Shown here in pieces: positions 48,011 through 62,349 of a stretch of 64,000 nt of DNA. The DNA comes from Rutidosis leptorrhynchoides. Taxonomy: Eukaryota > Streptophyta > Magnoliopsida > Asterales > Asteraceae. The stretch covers positions 720,432,001 to 720,496,000 of the forward strand of contig NC_092333.1 of NCBI RefSeq assembly GCF_046630445.1. Reading direction: 5' to 3'. The stretch's first letter is position 1, and each line of letters starts with the position of its first letter. The position numbers were made by a program, and so were the translations under genes. The notes below the pieces were generated by a model, which saw nothing but the letters and a program-made list of their open reading frames with translations, searched no databases and was not told where the DNA came from.

Positions 48011-49247
48011 TCCACTGTGATGACCCGGAAATTTTCGACCAAATTTAAACTTAATCTTATATGATTCTGACACGATAAGCAAAGTCTGTTAAGTTGAATC
48101 TCAAAATTTTGAACTATGTTCATGTATTCATTTAACCTCGACCAAATTCCGACGATTCACGAACTATTATATAATTGGATATGAATATATATGTATATAT
48201 ATTATAACATGAAAACGTTATCAAAGTATTAAATACATAATACTTTACATTTAACGTATTTGCCTTAATATATGTTGATATATTTATCTTCGGAATTAGA
48301 AGGTAATACCAATGATTGATTTGGTAGATATTCCAGCAGTTATAAACCCCATATGTATTGTGATATTATTATAAGTCTCTGTGATGAGGTCCACGTTGAT
48401 TCGAGAAATCTGTTCTTTTTAACGGTATTCGGAAATAATGGTAAAGTGATCTTCAAGTGAGGACAAAGTGTCAAGTAGCGAGAGTTAGACAGATTAGTAG
48501 AGATTTCTGTTTGTTTTCCATTACATGTTTTACGATAAATTCCTTGTGACTATTGATAGGATAATTAGAATGTTTGAGAATTTAAAATAACGCTAGTACA
48601 TAAATGAACTATATCAATTTATGTTTTAAAGTGTAAACTTTATCTGTTATGATATTCTCTATTATTTAAAAGATTTAGAATATATATTTTATAAACTTTA
48701 AATATGATTAATTTTGAAAAACTATATATTATATCATTAAATAAATATTTCGAGTATATATATTTGTTATACAAATCCCTAACCGATAAAATATATAACG
48801 TGACAAAATATAATATTTATTTAATTATATAACTAATTGATTATATTTATCTTTCTTATAATAAAAGATTTTAAATAATATTATTTAATATATTTTAGTA
48901 AATAACGAGAAGTTGATTTATAGAAGCAAATGACCAAAATACTTAAGTGAAAAAGTTATACTTCGAGTAATATTGTTTATCCATGATTAAGTCTAATTAA
49001 TATTTAAGGTACACGTCGTGAAACGTAAAGTGCAAGTTTTATAAGCGTACGAAAGGACATTCGAGAAACCGGAACCGGGACATAAGTCGAGCGTCAACGT
49101 ACAAGACAACGGAGCTAAAGTTACAAGTCAACTATGCACGAGAATATAATATAATATATAATTAATTAATATAAATTATATATATTAAATATATTTAATT
49201 CATGTCGACGAGGAAGAGTTAAAACTGGAGTGAGCTGGACAGGGGGA

Positions 49248-49323
49248 CTCCGCGATCGCGGCCCCATTACACACACACCCTCCATGATCGCGGAGGTGTG
49301 GGATCAGGTTCGGGGCTATAAAG
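49248..49323 (+). promoter_or_regulatory. GC-rich hairpin and TATA box in LTR C
   Basis: CTCCGCGATC (49248-49257) and GATCGCGGAG (49286-49295) are a perfect inverted repeat with a 28-bp loop. TATAAAG follows at 49317-49323 inside GGGGCTATAAAGCCCG. This GC island stands out in AT-rich DNA and is the likely LTR core promoter. The twin in the 3' LTR (about 59155-59230) is similar. Confidence 0.5.
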
Positions 49324-49364
49324 CCCGAGCTCGTGGCCGAATTCATTTATCCATTCTATCTCTC

Positions 49365-50196
<832 letters not shown>

Positions 50197-51931
50197 AAGA
50201 TTATTAATATTATTATTAATCTTATTATTATTTAGTAGTATTATTATTGTTATAAGTATTATACATAAAATACTACGACGAGGTCATGAGCGGGTTAATT
50301 CAAAACGGGTTTTTCAAACGGGTTTAAGCTAAGGAAACTATGGGTTGTAGCTATGGAGGTTATGGGTAATGTTCGTAGGTATTGTACGCAAGTCAAACCT
50401 ATTGTTTATCATCTCCGTTGCATCTACGTACTTTCCTGCAATATTGAATCACAATATTGATACGTGAGCATTCATATCTTATCTTTTACATATTAATAGG
50501 GTATCCATGTCTAGTGCTCAAGTATATATGTTTATACATGCTTGTATGCTAAATATCGTCGTTAGATAGTTTTATGATGAATCACGAATTTAATACATGT
50601 ACTACTAATATAAAATATATGATATGCATGTTATTGGAAAGCTGGCCAAAAATTAATAAATTTTCATTTAGAAATCGCGTGATTTCGATGAACGAATTAA
50701 AAGTTATGTTCAACTGAATTATGATTGACGTTAATTGAAATTGCTTTTGAATCTACAATTAATATTTAAACAACTTGTTTATAAGATTAATAAATTGGAT
50801 TTTTGAATACTACTAGTCGAGTAAACGAATTCTTATATAAGACACATCTCGTTTTGTTAAACAATTGTCAAAGTTGACTTTCTGAAATGACTTTTGTTAA
50901 CTTTTACATGTCGGTCTCGAGCATTAGGATTTGTGATACACTATGACCTGACCTAGCTTGTTATATGTTTTAATATATATATAACTAATATAGGTTTATG
51001 AATCCGAGGCCAACCCTGCACTTGTTTAGTGCCGTCATATGAATAATTGCTACGAAATACAGTATTGTGAGTTTTCATAGCTCCCATTTTAATTGCTTTT
51101 GAAATCTATATTTTTGGGCTGAGAATACATGCCCTTTATTTTAAACGCAATGGATACAAGTATATACTAAATTCTACACTGAGTTTGAACCGAAAATCCC
51201 TTAGCTTTGGTAACTAGTAGCTGCCGGTTATAAGAACTGGTGGGCGCGAATAGTTGTATATGGATCCATAGGGCTTGACATCCCCGTATGTTCCAGGTAT
51301 AGAAACCCTAGCCTGAACTATAAAACAGATGTATGCTATTTGAGTTTACTACACGTTGGTTTGCGTGTATTATACATGTTGGTTGCATGTATGTTAAAAC
51401 AGGGGTTCTTATTATATATACGTTAAGTTTGGTTACCAGGGTGCTCAATTTCGTAGAATATTTTGATAAACGTTTTGGATGAAACAACTGAAATCTTGTG
51501 ATCCATCTTTATATACAGATTATGCGCAACATTAAAACTATGAACTCACCAACCTTTGTGTTGACACTTTTAAGCATGTTTATTCTCAGGTTCCTAGAAG
51601 TCTTTCGCTATTTGCTTATATGTGATACAAGCTATGTGCAAGAAGTCATACATGCTTTATTCGAGAAAACGTTGCATTCACAAAATCATCACCATGTATC
51701 TTATTTTGACTGCATTATCAACAGATGTAGTATTGTAAACTATTATTTACGGTGATTGTCTATATGTAGAAATATCAAACGTCAAAAACCTTGGAATTTG
51801 TTATTTAATTATGGTGTGCCTTTTCAAAAGAATGCAATGTTTACAAAATGTATCATGTAGAGGTCAGTACCTCACTGTGAAATCGATGAATGATGTATTC
51901 GTCCAAATGGATTTGGGCATGTCAACACAGT

Positions 51932-51943
51932 TGGTATCAGAGC
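51932..51943 (+). other. Primer-binding site of element C
   Basis: TGGTATCAGAGC two bases after the 5' LTR end. Confidence 0.9.
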
Positions 51944-52315
51944 TTGAGGTCATAGGGAACCAGAATTTGCATTAGTGTGTTTAACTGGTAATTGTTAGGA
52001 TGCATTAGTGAGTCTGGACTATGACCGTATATGTTTTTACCGATTTTTGCTTATCATTTCTTGTCGGAAATTACATGCTTATCATTCTTAAGTCTAGACA
52101 CGTTTTCCTACATTTATTGCATAAATAGTGTACAGACGATTTCATATCTTAGCATATCTGTTACTGTAAACTTTTCTTGATATCTTCTAAAGATTTCCTC
52201 CGTGATTTATGGAATTTTGGTATTATATATACATATGTAAATTATGTGTTGAAGAATACCAATCTAAATCGTATAATCTATCTCATATCAAAAATCAATT
52301 CCCTGATGATACAAG

Positions 52316-52770
52316 ATGGATCACGTATCTAGTTCAAATTCCTTAGATTCCGACAACTATTCTGATATGGATTTCCACTCGAGCTCTGAAAGCAGTATGA
52401 CCAGAATGGATCAACCAATTAGCCATCATCTATTCTGGATGAATTGGGGATGGGTTTGTAGCCTACTTAATCATTGGAGATAAGAAGAAGGTGATCCCTT
52501 CCATCCACCACATTTCCCTCTTGGCGAAGAACCTGAAGCACTTACCGACGAACCTGTTCGAGACACCATTTTCTCTCTAATTTCCAGAGTATCTCGTCAC
52601 GATTATATATTATATCAAATTCTAGATCTTATCCATCCGCTCGTTCGAACCGATAATCATCCCCGTGTAATAAAAGAAGTCAACGAGCTTCACGCTCGGG
52701 TAGTGGCTTTAGAGAATATGGTGCAAAGGTTACAAGTACCAGCAGCATCACCGGCATCAGCAGTACCACC
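52316..52770 (+). pseudogene. LARD small ORF homologue in element C
   Basis: Text such as MDQPISHHLFWMNWG, IFSLISRVSRHDYIL and EVNELHARVVALENMVQ matches the 141-aa ORF of A. It is followed by Pro/Ala/Ser-rich low complexity to about 53140. Broken. Confidence 0.75.
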
Positions 52771-53236
52771 ATCATCAACACCAACAGTACCATTACTACC
52801 ACCAATAACAACGTCCGCATCACATAACTCAACATCACAATCTGTACCTCGAGCATCTACGTCATACGTACCATAGATACCAAGGAGTACCAGCAACAAT
52901 AACCGATGAAGTATTGATTCATAACTTCATTGGAGGAACATTCTGCGGCGATTATGTAATCTCTAAAGTCTTAGAGATTATCTATTCTAGCCTTAACCAT
53001 AAATCAGATGAGTGAACCAGGATGGTGCGTGATTTACAAGCTAAACTTGTTATACAAGCACCACCGGTAGTATCACCAGCATCATCATCAGTATCACCAA
53101 CACCAGCAACATCTGTAACATCACAATCTACACCAGCTACATAACCACCGATGCTATCGACATCACAACCATCAACGGATATATTGTATCAATGAGTTAT
53201 GAAGTACTAACTCATGTCCTCTGAAGAATTTATATG

Positions 53237-53343
<107 letters not shown>

Positions 53344-53893
53344 TTTTGAAACCACAATAGATCTTTTCATACTAAGCTATTATGTATGAATTAAATAAGG
53401 GTAGATACTACTCGGTTAGTTCATGTTACTAATATGCCATGATGTACATCCTTCGTTAACGACTTAACAATCGTTAACTATAATCTCTGCTTCGACTTAA
53501 TAGATTCCATTTAATAATAAATCAAGTGTGTTATTCAAATACATGTTTGATTTTACACTTTCATTTTCGATGTACTCGAAACTTTCTAGAATACATCATT
53601 CGTACCTTGCGAAGTTAGCAAGAGTTCCATGAGCACCAACATGATTCACTGAGGAAATATCAATAAAAACTGAATAATGAAGTATTGATTACATTAGTGA
53701 AATACTCCGCGAAGATTATGAAATCTTTAATGTTTTAGAGATTATTCATTTCTAGTTCCAGCCAAAAATCAAATGAGTTTAATAGTATATTAACTCATTT
53801 AATCTGTATTACATCTGAAGAAAATATACATAAATATATTTTCATAAAGACTGTAATAAAAATCTCTGGTACAAAATATTTCTTGTGAAACTT

Positions 53894-53907
53894 TTAACGG
53901 GTAGGTA
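53894..53907 (+). other. Internal copy of the PPT-adjacent motif, element C
   Basis: TTAACGGGTAGGTA, identical to 57909-57922 beside the 3' LTR. Confidence 0.6.
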
Positions 53908-54836
53908 ATACCCGAGAGATATATAAATTCACAATTAATATGTTACATTTTTCGATTCTGATTCAGCAAATCATCAACTATACTCACTACTTTCACAACG
54001 ATATACATTCTATCAAAAAAATCAAAACAACCATTCGCATCCAAATTTGATTACATATTCTGATTTTGAAAAAATCAAAATCCAAGCCAAGATTTAACAT
54101 GTGACATCACTCTTAGATCCCTACATCTTTCAAAGCTATTCTTTGACTTCAAAACTGTGCTAGAACATCACTTCTATTCATAAAACCTAGAAAAATATTC
54201 GTATCATTCAAAATTCTTAAACATCATATGTATATTGACGATTACAATCTGCGTTCAAAACCCTTCATGATTCTTGAGAATTCCTCAATTGAGAAACAAT
54301 TGAGAGGATGATCCAACCACGTGTTATCTATGAAAAGAAAGATTTATGCATATAGATATACACCTGGGAAAAACTCCCGGAATCGAAGTAAAATTTAACA
54401 TAAATCTATGATTCCTTGGCGTTGTTATTACCGAAAATAACCTTGCAATCTCTTTTTCAACGTATCCAGTTTTATCACACTTCCAACCAGTCAAATTCGA
54501 CTTTTCAGATTAGCCTTATCATAACCTTGATATGTACGTTTTTGTTACTGGAGAACCTTTTATATCCCACCACATTAGCAGTAAACTTACCAGCAACTTC
54601 ATTACACATTGGCTTAAGTCTCTTCGAAAAATCATTATAATTGTTCATAGGGCTGTAAATGAGCCAAGCTACTCGCGAGCTACTCGAGCTCGGCTCGTTA
54701 AAACTCGTTTCGAGCCGAGCCTAAACGAGCTGAGCTCGATCTCGATCTTTAATTAAAGCTCGTTTAATAAACGAGCCCGAGCTTGAGCTTAAGATATCGA
54801 GCTCGTTTAAGCTCGCGAGCCTAAACGAGCTTTCAC

Positions 54837-54922
<86 letters not shown>

Positions 54923-54925
<3 letters not shown>

Positions 54926-55571
54926 GCAGGATCAATGGGGAAGTAACCAATCGGGGGGAAGCAAAAAAAAATTCATTTTTTTTTGGAATTTTTGTTTCCG
55001 GCATCAAGATCACACGAAAATATGAACATTTAGAAGAGACACTTCGTGATGAATGTTATTATTTAGGCGGGAAAACGATCGACAAAAATAACATTCAAGA
55101 TAATATTGTTCGTGAAGAATATGAACGTTTTTTTTTCATGTTTTGCGAAGTAAAATTTAGCCCGATTTAGAGTTTAGGGTTTAGGGTTTAGGGTTTATTC
55201 CATAAACCCAAAACACCAAACCCTAAACCCTAAACTCTTTCGTGTTAAAAACTCAATCTAAATCCTAAATCTAAACCCTAAATCTAAACCCTAAACCCTA
55301 AATTTCTAAACCCTAATATCTAAACCCTAATATCTAAATTCCAATAGCTAAAACCTCAACATACGCTCGAAAAACACGATAATTGTTATATATTACTTCT
55401 TCGAGCGTTTTCCCGCCAAAATAAAAACATTTATCACAAAGTGTCTCTACTAAATGTTCATATTTTCATCCCATCTATAATGTTTATGAACAAAGTTTTT
55501 TCAAAAAGCGGAAAAAAAAAGTTTTGCTTCCCCCTGCTTCCCCCGATTGGTTACTTCCCTCTTGATCCTAC

Positions 55572-55574
<3 letters not shown>
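54923..55574 (+). mobile_element. (TA)n-targeting foldback MITE, copy 2
   Basis: 652 bp, flanked on both sides by (TA)n (54839-54922 and 55575-55629). It starts GGGGCAGGATCAATGGGGAA and ends CTTGATCCTACCCC. Same family as 49471-50141, in the opposite orientation. The CCCTAAA/TTTAGGG centre is present. Confidence 0.88.
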
Positions 55575-55633
<59 letters not shown>

Positions 55634-55796
55634 TTTATATTATTTTTATTTTATAAATAAATTAAAAGGAAAAATGGAAGTAGGATACACATAATACAGT
55701 GATGTACGTCTATTTATTTCCCAACTACCCCACCACTCTAATCCCAAGATGTTTACTCCTTATTTAGTACAGTAGTTTCATTAGAGAAGTTATATT

Positions 55797-55847
55797 GTCC
55801 CACATCGCCACTAAATTCAAACTTCCGAACTTTTATTCTTATATAAA
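55797..55847 (+). promoter_or_regulatory. snRNA-type promoter signature (USE plus TATA)
   Basis: GTCCCACATCG (55797-55807) and TTATATAA (55839-55846) are separated by about 31 bp, the Pol II-type snRNA promoter layout. Downstream sequence is not a known U RNA. It lies inside the TIR element. Confidence 0.45.
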
Positions 55848-56465
55848 CCTCATTCGATTCTCATAAACTGTTAACCTACTAATTTTTTATTTTGCTTGGG
55901 CCATTACTATCTTTCATGGCCAGAGGCTTAAAAGCCTATGCTCTAGTTAATAATAGTAAAATGATTTTTAAGAATTAGATTCAGCTGCAAGACGCCGTGA
56001 GTAAAAAAAATTGAGCTTATCACAAGCCGAGCTCTAGCTTGTTACATGTATCACGAGCCGAACGCTCGAGTAAAAAAAATCGAGCTTATCACGAGTCGAG
56101 CTCGAGCTTGTTATATGTATCATGAGCCGAGCTCGAGCTAAAAATTTAAAGCTCGAAACGAGCCGAGCTGGAGCTTTCTAAAAGTCAAACGAGCCGAGCT
56201 CGAACACTACCAAGCTCGGGCTCGGCTCGGCTCGTTTGCAGCCCTAATTGTTCATTAAAACCCTATCATATACTCATCCGCATCTTGTAACGAGAATTGT
56301 CATACCAATTATCGAAAATCAGCAATCAGTATTTTGAACCTCGCCACGTTTCTACATCAACAGTTATATGTATACATATAACATTTATCTCTTAGAATTA
56401 TGATCTTCCATTCTAAAATCCTAAAAAGCACCCAGTCTACGAATCAATACTCTGAATGTTGAAAA

Positions 56466-56670
56466 AGCTGAATGAAGTAGCAAAAACTGTAAACGACCTT
56501 AACAGTCGAAGGTTTGATGATAAAAGTTGGCAAAGCTCATAAAAGTTGGAACTGGAAAACGAATTGAGCAAACCATGAAGGAGGCTGTGGACAAATCACA
56601 AAGACTAAACCTGCCTTCAAAGAATCCAAATGATTCAGTATCTGCTGAAGTCATTAATGAATACCTTGCT
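56466..56670 (+). pseudogene. PABP-derived segment in element C
   Basis: Text TVNDLNSRRFDDK, then RIEQTMKEAVDKSQRLNL and NDSVSAEVINEYL, collinear with the segments in A and B and matching the plant PABP RRM3-RRM4 linker. Broken relative to the host protein. Confidence 0.75.
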
Positions 56671-57311
56671 CCTGACTCTAAACTTTTACGAACAAATCTT
56701 CTTCATCATCCTTCGATATTAGAAATTCTAAGATATCATCATATCTTTTATTATAAATATCTTCGATATTTCTGAAGATATCTTCATAACTATTATTATC
56801 CGAAATTATTTATCTCTTCGCGCTATCTGTGTTACATCATAAAAGAAACTATTTTAGTTTTCTAAATTCTAAAAAAAAAAAAATCGAAAAATGGATGTTT
56901 TTGAAGTAGTGTTGGGAATTGAAGCATGAATTAGTATAATATAATGACACTTGATCAACGTGATTATATTACAGTAAGTCATGCTGAGTTTCTAATGGAA
57001 TGTGATAAGGGTTCACATATCATACCCTCATCATGAACCATGTTACATAACTCTTTCATTCAATTTAACCTCTAAACATATCAAGAAAATATTTTTCTTG
57101 ATGATTCGGTCTTTTCCGGATATTCTGGTAATTTGACAAATCAAATTGTGCTATTACCTTTCCTTTCTGCTTTGTATATTATGATCATTCGAAACTCCAT
57201 ACCTACGAATTCTGGACCATTATTCGCTTGACTTGAAGTCGGAAAGAAGAAACAAAAGCATGGAACTTCTAAATATAAGGGAAAATATAAAGCATGACAA
57301 CAACACATAAA

Positions 57312-57485
57312 TTACAAATCGTGTATATCAATACGTATTGCAACGTAAAGACACGGGAGAATTAAAAACACTATAACCCCAAGGTAATTGTAGAAGTAAA
57401 TAAATTCCTCCAGTGGAAGAAGAAAAAGAAGAATGACAGATACGATAGCCAAGAAAATGTCAAGAATCAGGACTGGATTTAGCAT
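57312..57485 (-). CDS. Antisense small membrane protein ORF, element C copy
   Basis: 57 codons on the strand opposite to the element: MLNPVLILDIFLAIVSVILL, then LPLEEFIYFYNYLG, ending PCLYVAIRIDIHDL. Same length as in A, same two-helix layout, and stop at the equivalent site. It lies about 440 bp from the 3' LTR, as in A and B. The frame is open from ATG to stop although the element has no other intact gene. Confidence 0.7.
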   Translation of the reverse strand: MLNPVLILDIFLAIVSVILLFLLPLEEFIYFYNYLGVIVFLILPCLYVAIRIDIHDL

Positions 57486-57563
57486 TTTTACAATCTATTG
57501 GGATGTATGAAATAAGGAAGAAGATTATAGGAGTGGTGAAAATAAATGAAACTGAAGAGGTTA

Positions 57564-57570
57564 ATTTATA
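57564..57570 (-). promoter_or_regulatory. TATA box of antisense mini-gene, element C
   Basis: The minus strand reads TTTTGCTATAAATTAACC, with TATAAAT 85 bp upstream of the ATG at 57485, followed by a pyrimidine-rich leader as in A and B. Confidence 0.6.
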
Positions 57571-57908
57571 GCAAAATATCAGACATAGTAATCGAGGCAG
57601 ATTACCGCATTTAATCAAAGAGGATCATAATTTTCTTGATTTCCGGAGAATCAAATCTTTAATAAATTTCAAGGATTATCTTTAAATTCCTTGAAATCCG
57701 GAAATCAACCGTGACTATGTCAAAAGTTAAGACGAATCTTTATTTCTCATTTTACTCTTTTGTGATAGCTTCATTCTTACTCTTCGCATGATTGAATTAT
57801 TTTATCTATATTACTCAATGGTGATAAAACTCTAATTTTCAACTCATATGAGTCATGAACTTATTGTCAATCATGACGATCCCAATCAAATTTCGGGACG
57901 AAATTTCT

Positions 57909-57922
57909 TTAACGGGTAGGTA
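57909..57922 (+). other. PPT-adjacent motif of element C
   Basis: TTAACGGGTAGGTA one base before the 3' LTR. Confidence 0.6.
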
Positions 57923-57923
57923 C

Positions 57924-59272
57924 TGTGATGACCCGGAAATTTCTGACCAAATTTAAACTTAATCTTATATGATTCCGACACGATAAGCAAAGTCTGTTAA
58001 GTTGAATCTCAAAATTTTGAACTATGTTCATGTATTCATTTAACCTCGACCAAATTCTGACGATTCACGAACTATTACATAATTGGATATGAATATATAT
58101 GTATATATATTATAACTTAAAAACATTATCAAAGTATTAAATATATAATACTTTACATTTAACGTATTTGCCTCAATATATGTTGATATATTTGTCTTCG
58201 AAATTAGAAGGTAATACGAATGATTGATTTGGTAGATATTTCAGCAGTTATAAACCCCATATGTATTGTGATATTATTATAAGTCTCTATGATGAGGTCC
58301 ACGTTGATTCGAGAAATCTGTTCTTTTTAACGGTATTCGGAAATAATGGTAAAGTGATCTTCAAGTGAGGACAAAGTGTCAAGTACCGAGAGTTGGACAA
58401 ATTAGTAGAGATTTCTGTTTGTTTTCCATTACATGTTTTACGATAAATTCCTTGTGACTATTGATAGGATAATTAGAATGTTTGAGAAGTTAAAATAACG
58501 CTAGTACATAAATGAACTATATCAATTTATGTTTTAAAGTGTAAACTTTATCTGTTATGATATTCTCTATTATTTAAAAGATTTAGATTATATATTTTAT
58601 AAACTTTAAATATGATTAATTTTGAAAAACTATATATTATATCATTAAATAAATATTTCGAGTATATATATTTGTTATACAAATCCCTAAACGATAAAAT
58701 ATATAACGTGACAAAATATAATATTTATTTAATTATATAACTAATTGATTATATTTATCTTTCTTATAATAAAAGATTTTAAATAATATTATTTAATATA
58801 TTTTAGTAAATAACGAGAAGTTGATTTATAGAAGCAAATGACCAAAATACTTAAGTGAAAAAGTTATACTTCGAGTAATATAGTTTATCGATGATTAAGT
58901 CTAATTACTATTAAAGGTACACGTCGTGAAACGTAAAGTGCAAGTTTTCTAAGAGTACGAAAGGGTGTTCGAGAAACCGAAACCGGGACATAAGTCGAGC
59001 GTCAACGTACAAGACAACGGAGCTAAAGTTACAAGTCAACCATGCACGAGAATATTATATAATATATAATTAATTACTATAAATTATATATATATTAAAT
59101 ATATTTAATTCATGTCGACGAGGAAGATTTAAAACTGGAGTGAGCTGGATAGGGGGACTCCGCGATCGCAGCCCCATTACACACACCCTCTACGATCGCG
59201 GAGGTGTGGGATCAGGTTCGGGGCTATAAAGCCCGAGCTCGTGGCCGAATTCATTTATCCATTCTATCTCTC

Positions 59273-59338
<66 letters not shown>

Positions 59339-61074
59339 CATTATTATTATTATTAAGATTATTAATCTTATTATTATTTAGTAGTATTATTATTGTTATA
59401 AGTATTATACATAAAATACTACGACGAGGTCATGAGCGGGTTAATTCAAAACGGGTTTTTCAAACGGGTTTAAGCTAAGGAAACTATGAGTTATAGCTAT
59501 GGAGGTTATGGGTAATGTTCGTGGGTATTGTTCGCAAGTCAAACCTAGTGTTTATCATCTCCGTTGCATCTACGTACTTTCCTGCAATATTGAATCATAA
59601 TATTGATACGTGAGCATTCATATCTTATCTTTTACATATTAATAGGGTATTCATGTCTAGTGCTCGAGTATATATGTTTATACATGCTTGTATGCTAAAT
59701 ATCGTCGTTAGATAGTTTTATGATGAATCACGAATTTAATACATGTACTATTAATATAAAATGTATGATATGCATGTTGTTGGAAAGCTGGCGAAAAATT
59801 AATAACTTTTCATTTAGAAATCGCGTGAATTCGATGAACGAATTAAAAGTTATGTTCAACTGAATTATGATTGACGTTAATTGAAATTGCTTTTGAATCT
59901 ACAATTAATATTTAAACAACTTGTTTATAGATTAATAAATTGGATTTTTGAATACTACTAGTCGAGTAAACGAATTCTTATATAAGACACATCTCGTTTT
60001 GTTAAACAATTGTCAAAGTTGACTTTTTGAAATGACTTTTGTTAACTTTTGCATGCCGGTCTCGAGCATTAGGATTTGTGATACACTATGACCTGACCTA
60101 GCTTGTTATATGTTTTAATATATATATAACTAATATAGGTTTGTGAATCCGAGGCCAACCCTGCACTTGTTCAGTGCCGTCATATGAATAATTGCTACGA
60201 AATACAGTATTGTGAGTTTTCATAGGTCCCTTTTTAATTGCTTTTGAAACCTATATTTTTGGGCTGAGAATACATGCACTTTATTTTAAACGCAATGGAT
60301 ACAAGTACATACTAAATTCTACACTGAGTTTGAACCGAAAATCCCTTACCTTTGGTAACTAGTAGCTGCCGGTTATAAGAACTGGTGGGCACGAATAGTT
60401 GTATATGGATCCATAGGGCTTGACATCCCCTCTGTTCCAGGTATAGAAACCCTAGCCTGAACTATAAAACAGACGTATGCTATTTGAGTTTAGTACACGT
60501 TGGTTTGCGTGTATTGTACATGTTGGTTGAATGTATGTTAAAACAGGGGTTCTTATTATATATACGTTAAGTTTGGTTACTAGGGTGCTCAATTTCGTAG
60601 AATATTTTGATAAACGTTTTGGATGAAACAACTGAAATCTTGTGATCCATCTTTATATACAGATTATGCGCAACATTATAACTATGAACTCACCAACCTT
60701 TGTGTTGATACTTTTAAGCATGTTTATTCTCAGGTTCCTAGAAGTCTTCCGGTGTTTGCTTATATGTGATACAAGCTATGTGCATGGAGTCATACATGCT
60801 TTATTCGAGAAAACGTCGCATTCACAAAATCATCACCATGTATCTTATTTTGACTGCATTATCAACGGATGTAGTATTGTAAACTATTATTTACGGTGAT
60901 TGTCTATATGTAGAAATCATCAAACGTCAAAAACCTTGAAATTTGTCATTTAATTATGATGTGCCTTTTCAAAAGAATGCAATGTTTACAAAACGTATCA
61001 TGTAGAGGTCAGTACCTCACTGTGAAATCGATGAATGATGTATTCGTCCAAATGGATTTGGGCGTGTCATCACA
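57924..61074 (+). repeat. 3' LTR of element C
   Basis: 3151 bp, TG...CA ends, twin of 48016-51929. It carries the unoccupied (TA)n site (59275-59333). Confidence 0.93.
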
Positions 61075-61079
61075 TCCAC

Positions 61080-62345
61080 AATCGCTCTAAACCGAGAGAA
61101 GAACACCATCCTGAGCTCCCGTAACAAACCCACATCTCTGAAATACACAGCTCGTATTGCTCGAAGTTTCCGAGATAAAATCATCTCGCGCTCGCGTCAT
61201 CAAACATGAAAAGTTCACCCTAAAAACTTCCCAGATTCGAAAAATCATATCTAAAGATGCAACGGTCAGATTCTCCTCAAATTTTTACCACCTGTAGAGC
61301 GGCATTTCTTCTATCCACAGCCAAAAGTTTAAGTTGATCCAGCGTTCACGAACCTGTTATGAAAATTCTTCTGCAGCTGCGCATGAACGTCATCTGAATT
61401 TTGCTCAATCATTCCTTCGCATGGAAGAGTGAGGAATGAGAACTTAGATTCGTTAGCCGGATCTCTCGAAAAGTCTCTTCGCAACAAACCCATCGTCCCG
61501 ACCCCTGGCTCTGTAATCCTTCGCGAAAAATAAATCACCATCATGATGCAATCGTGCGCACCGGGTACAATCATAACTTTCTAGAACTGACACTGAATCC
61601 TAGTGTGAACAACTCTCCCGGATACATAGACATACCCTTGAGTTCATCGCGACCAACCAAGTCACTTGTCTCGATACATGTTACAAACTAAACCCTAAGC
61701 TCATCGTTTCAGTTCTGGCATGAACACACTCGCGATCGCGACCATAAGTTTCGCGGCCGCGAGCCCACTAGTTTTAGCATTAACGTTTTTCTTGCTTCCA
61801 ATTCGCCATCGTGGGCGATCTTCAAACCTTGAAGCTCTGATACCACTTGTTAGGAATTTAGTAGACTCCAACAAGACAAGTGATTTAAACCAATCACTCA
61901 TCCATGAACGATAAATGAATAATAAAGCATAAAGCGATTAATAAAGATAAACGACACGGGATTTAACATGGTTATATCTCAACTCCAAAACACGGAGTAT
62001 GGTTTATTCCACGGGCGCAAAACAGAGATTTTTTCTTATAATTTTTGTGCACATTGTTATGGGTTACATATGGGTCTATTTATAGCGGAAAACAAACAAA
62101 GAAATAGCTTAAAGAGCAAGCTAACATATTCTAGAAAATTCTGGCCGCCCAGACACACTTTTTCGCGATCGCGAGCTTCACGCTTCACAAAATTCGTGAT
62201 CGTGAATCTTTCTGACAACCTCTTGGAACTTTTATCGAATACTTGCTCCACAAGTTGTTAGTTGTCTTAACCTCCAAGCTACCCATTTCAGAATCTTGCC
62301 CCTGATTTCCTTTCCTTTTGTTTAAAGATCTTCATATCTTCAACA
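61080..62345 (-). mobile_element. Element E: remnant of an LTR retrotransposon (5' end)
   Basis: A putative 5' LTR at 61848-62345 (498 bp) runs from TGTTAGGAAT to ATCTTCAACA and has a minus-strand TATA (CTATAAATAG, about 62078-62087). The adjoining primer site TGGTATCAGAGC (minus, 61834-61845) gives minus orientation. Its interior (61080-61833, continuing left of element C at 48010) has coding-like pieces but no recognisable gag or pol. No partner LTR is found in the window. Broken and older than C, which split it. Confidence 0.65.
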
Positions 62346-62349
62346 TATA

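Larger units (their letters stand above)
54649..56245. mobile_element. TIR element with CGAGC-rich arms inside element C
   Basis: Ends AGGGCTGTAAATGAGCC and GGCTCGTTTGCAGCCCT, inverted repeats that continue as CGAGCCGAGCTCG-type palindromic text. A 10-bp duplication AATTGTTCAT flanks it (54639-54648 and 56246-56255). Elements A and B have the unoccupied sequence at the same place (B: about 31268-31285), which proves insertion. The 10-bp duplication fits a Mutator-like MITE, or a hAT-like one if counted as 8. It contains the second foldback MITE. Confidence 0.85.

Noticed and set aside
56527-56775. A genuine host PABP gene
   Set aside because: Only the RRM3-RRM4 linker region is present, it lies inside element C, and equivalents sit at the same place in A and B.
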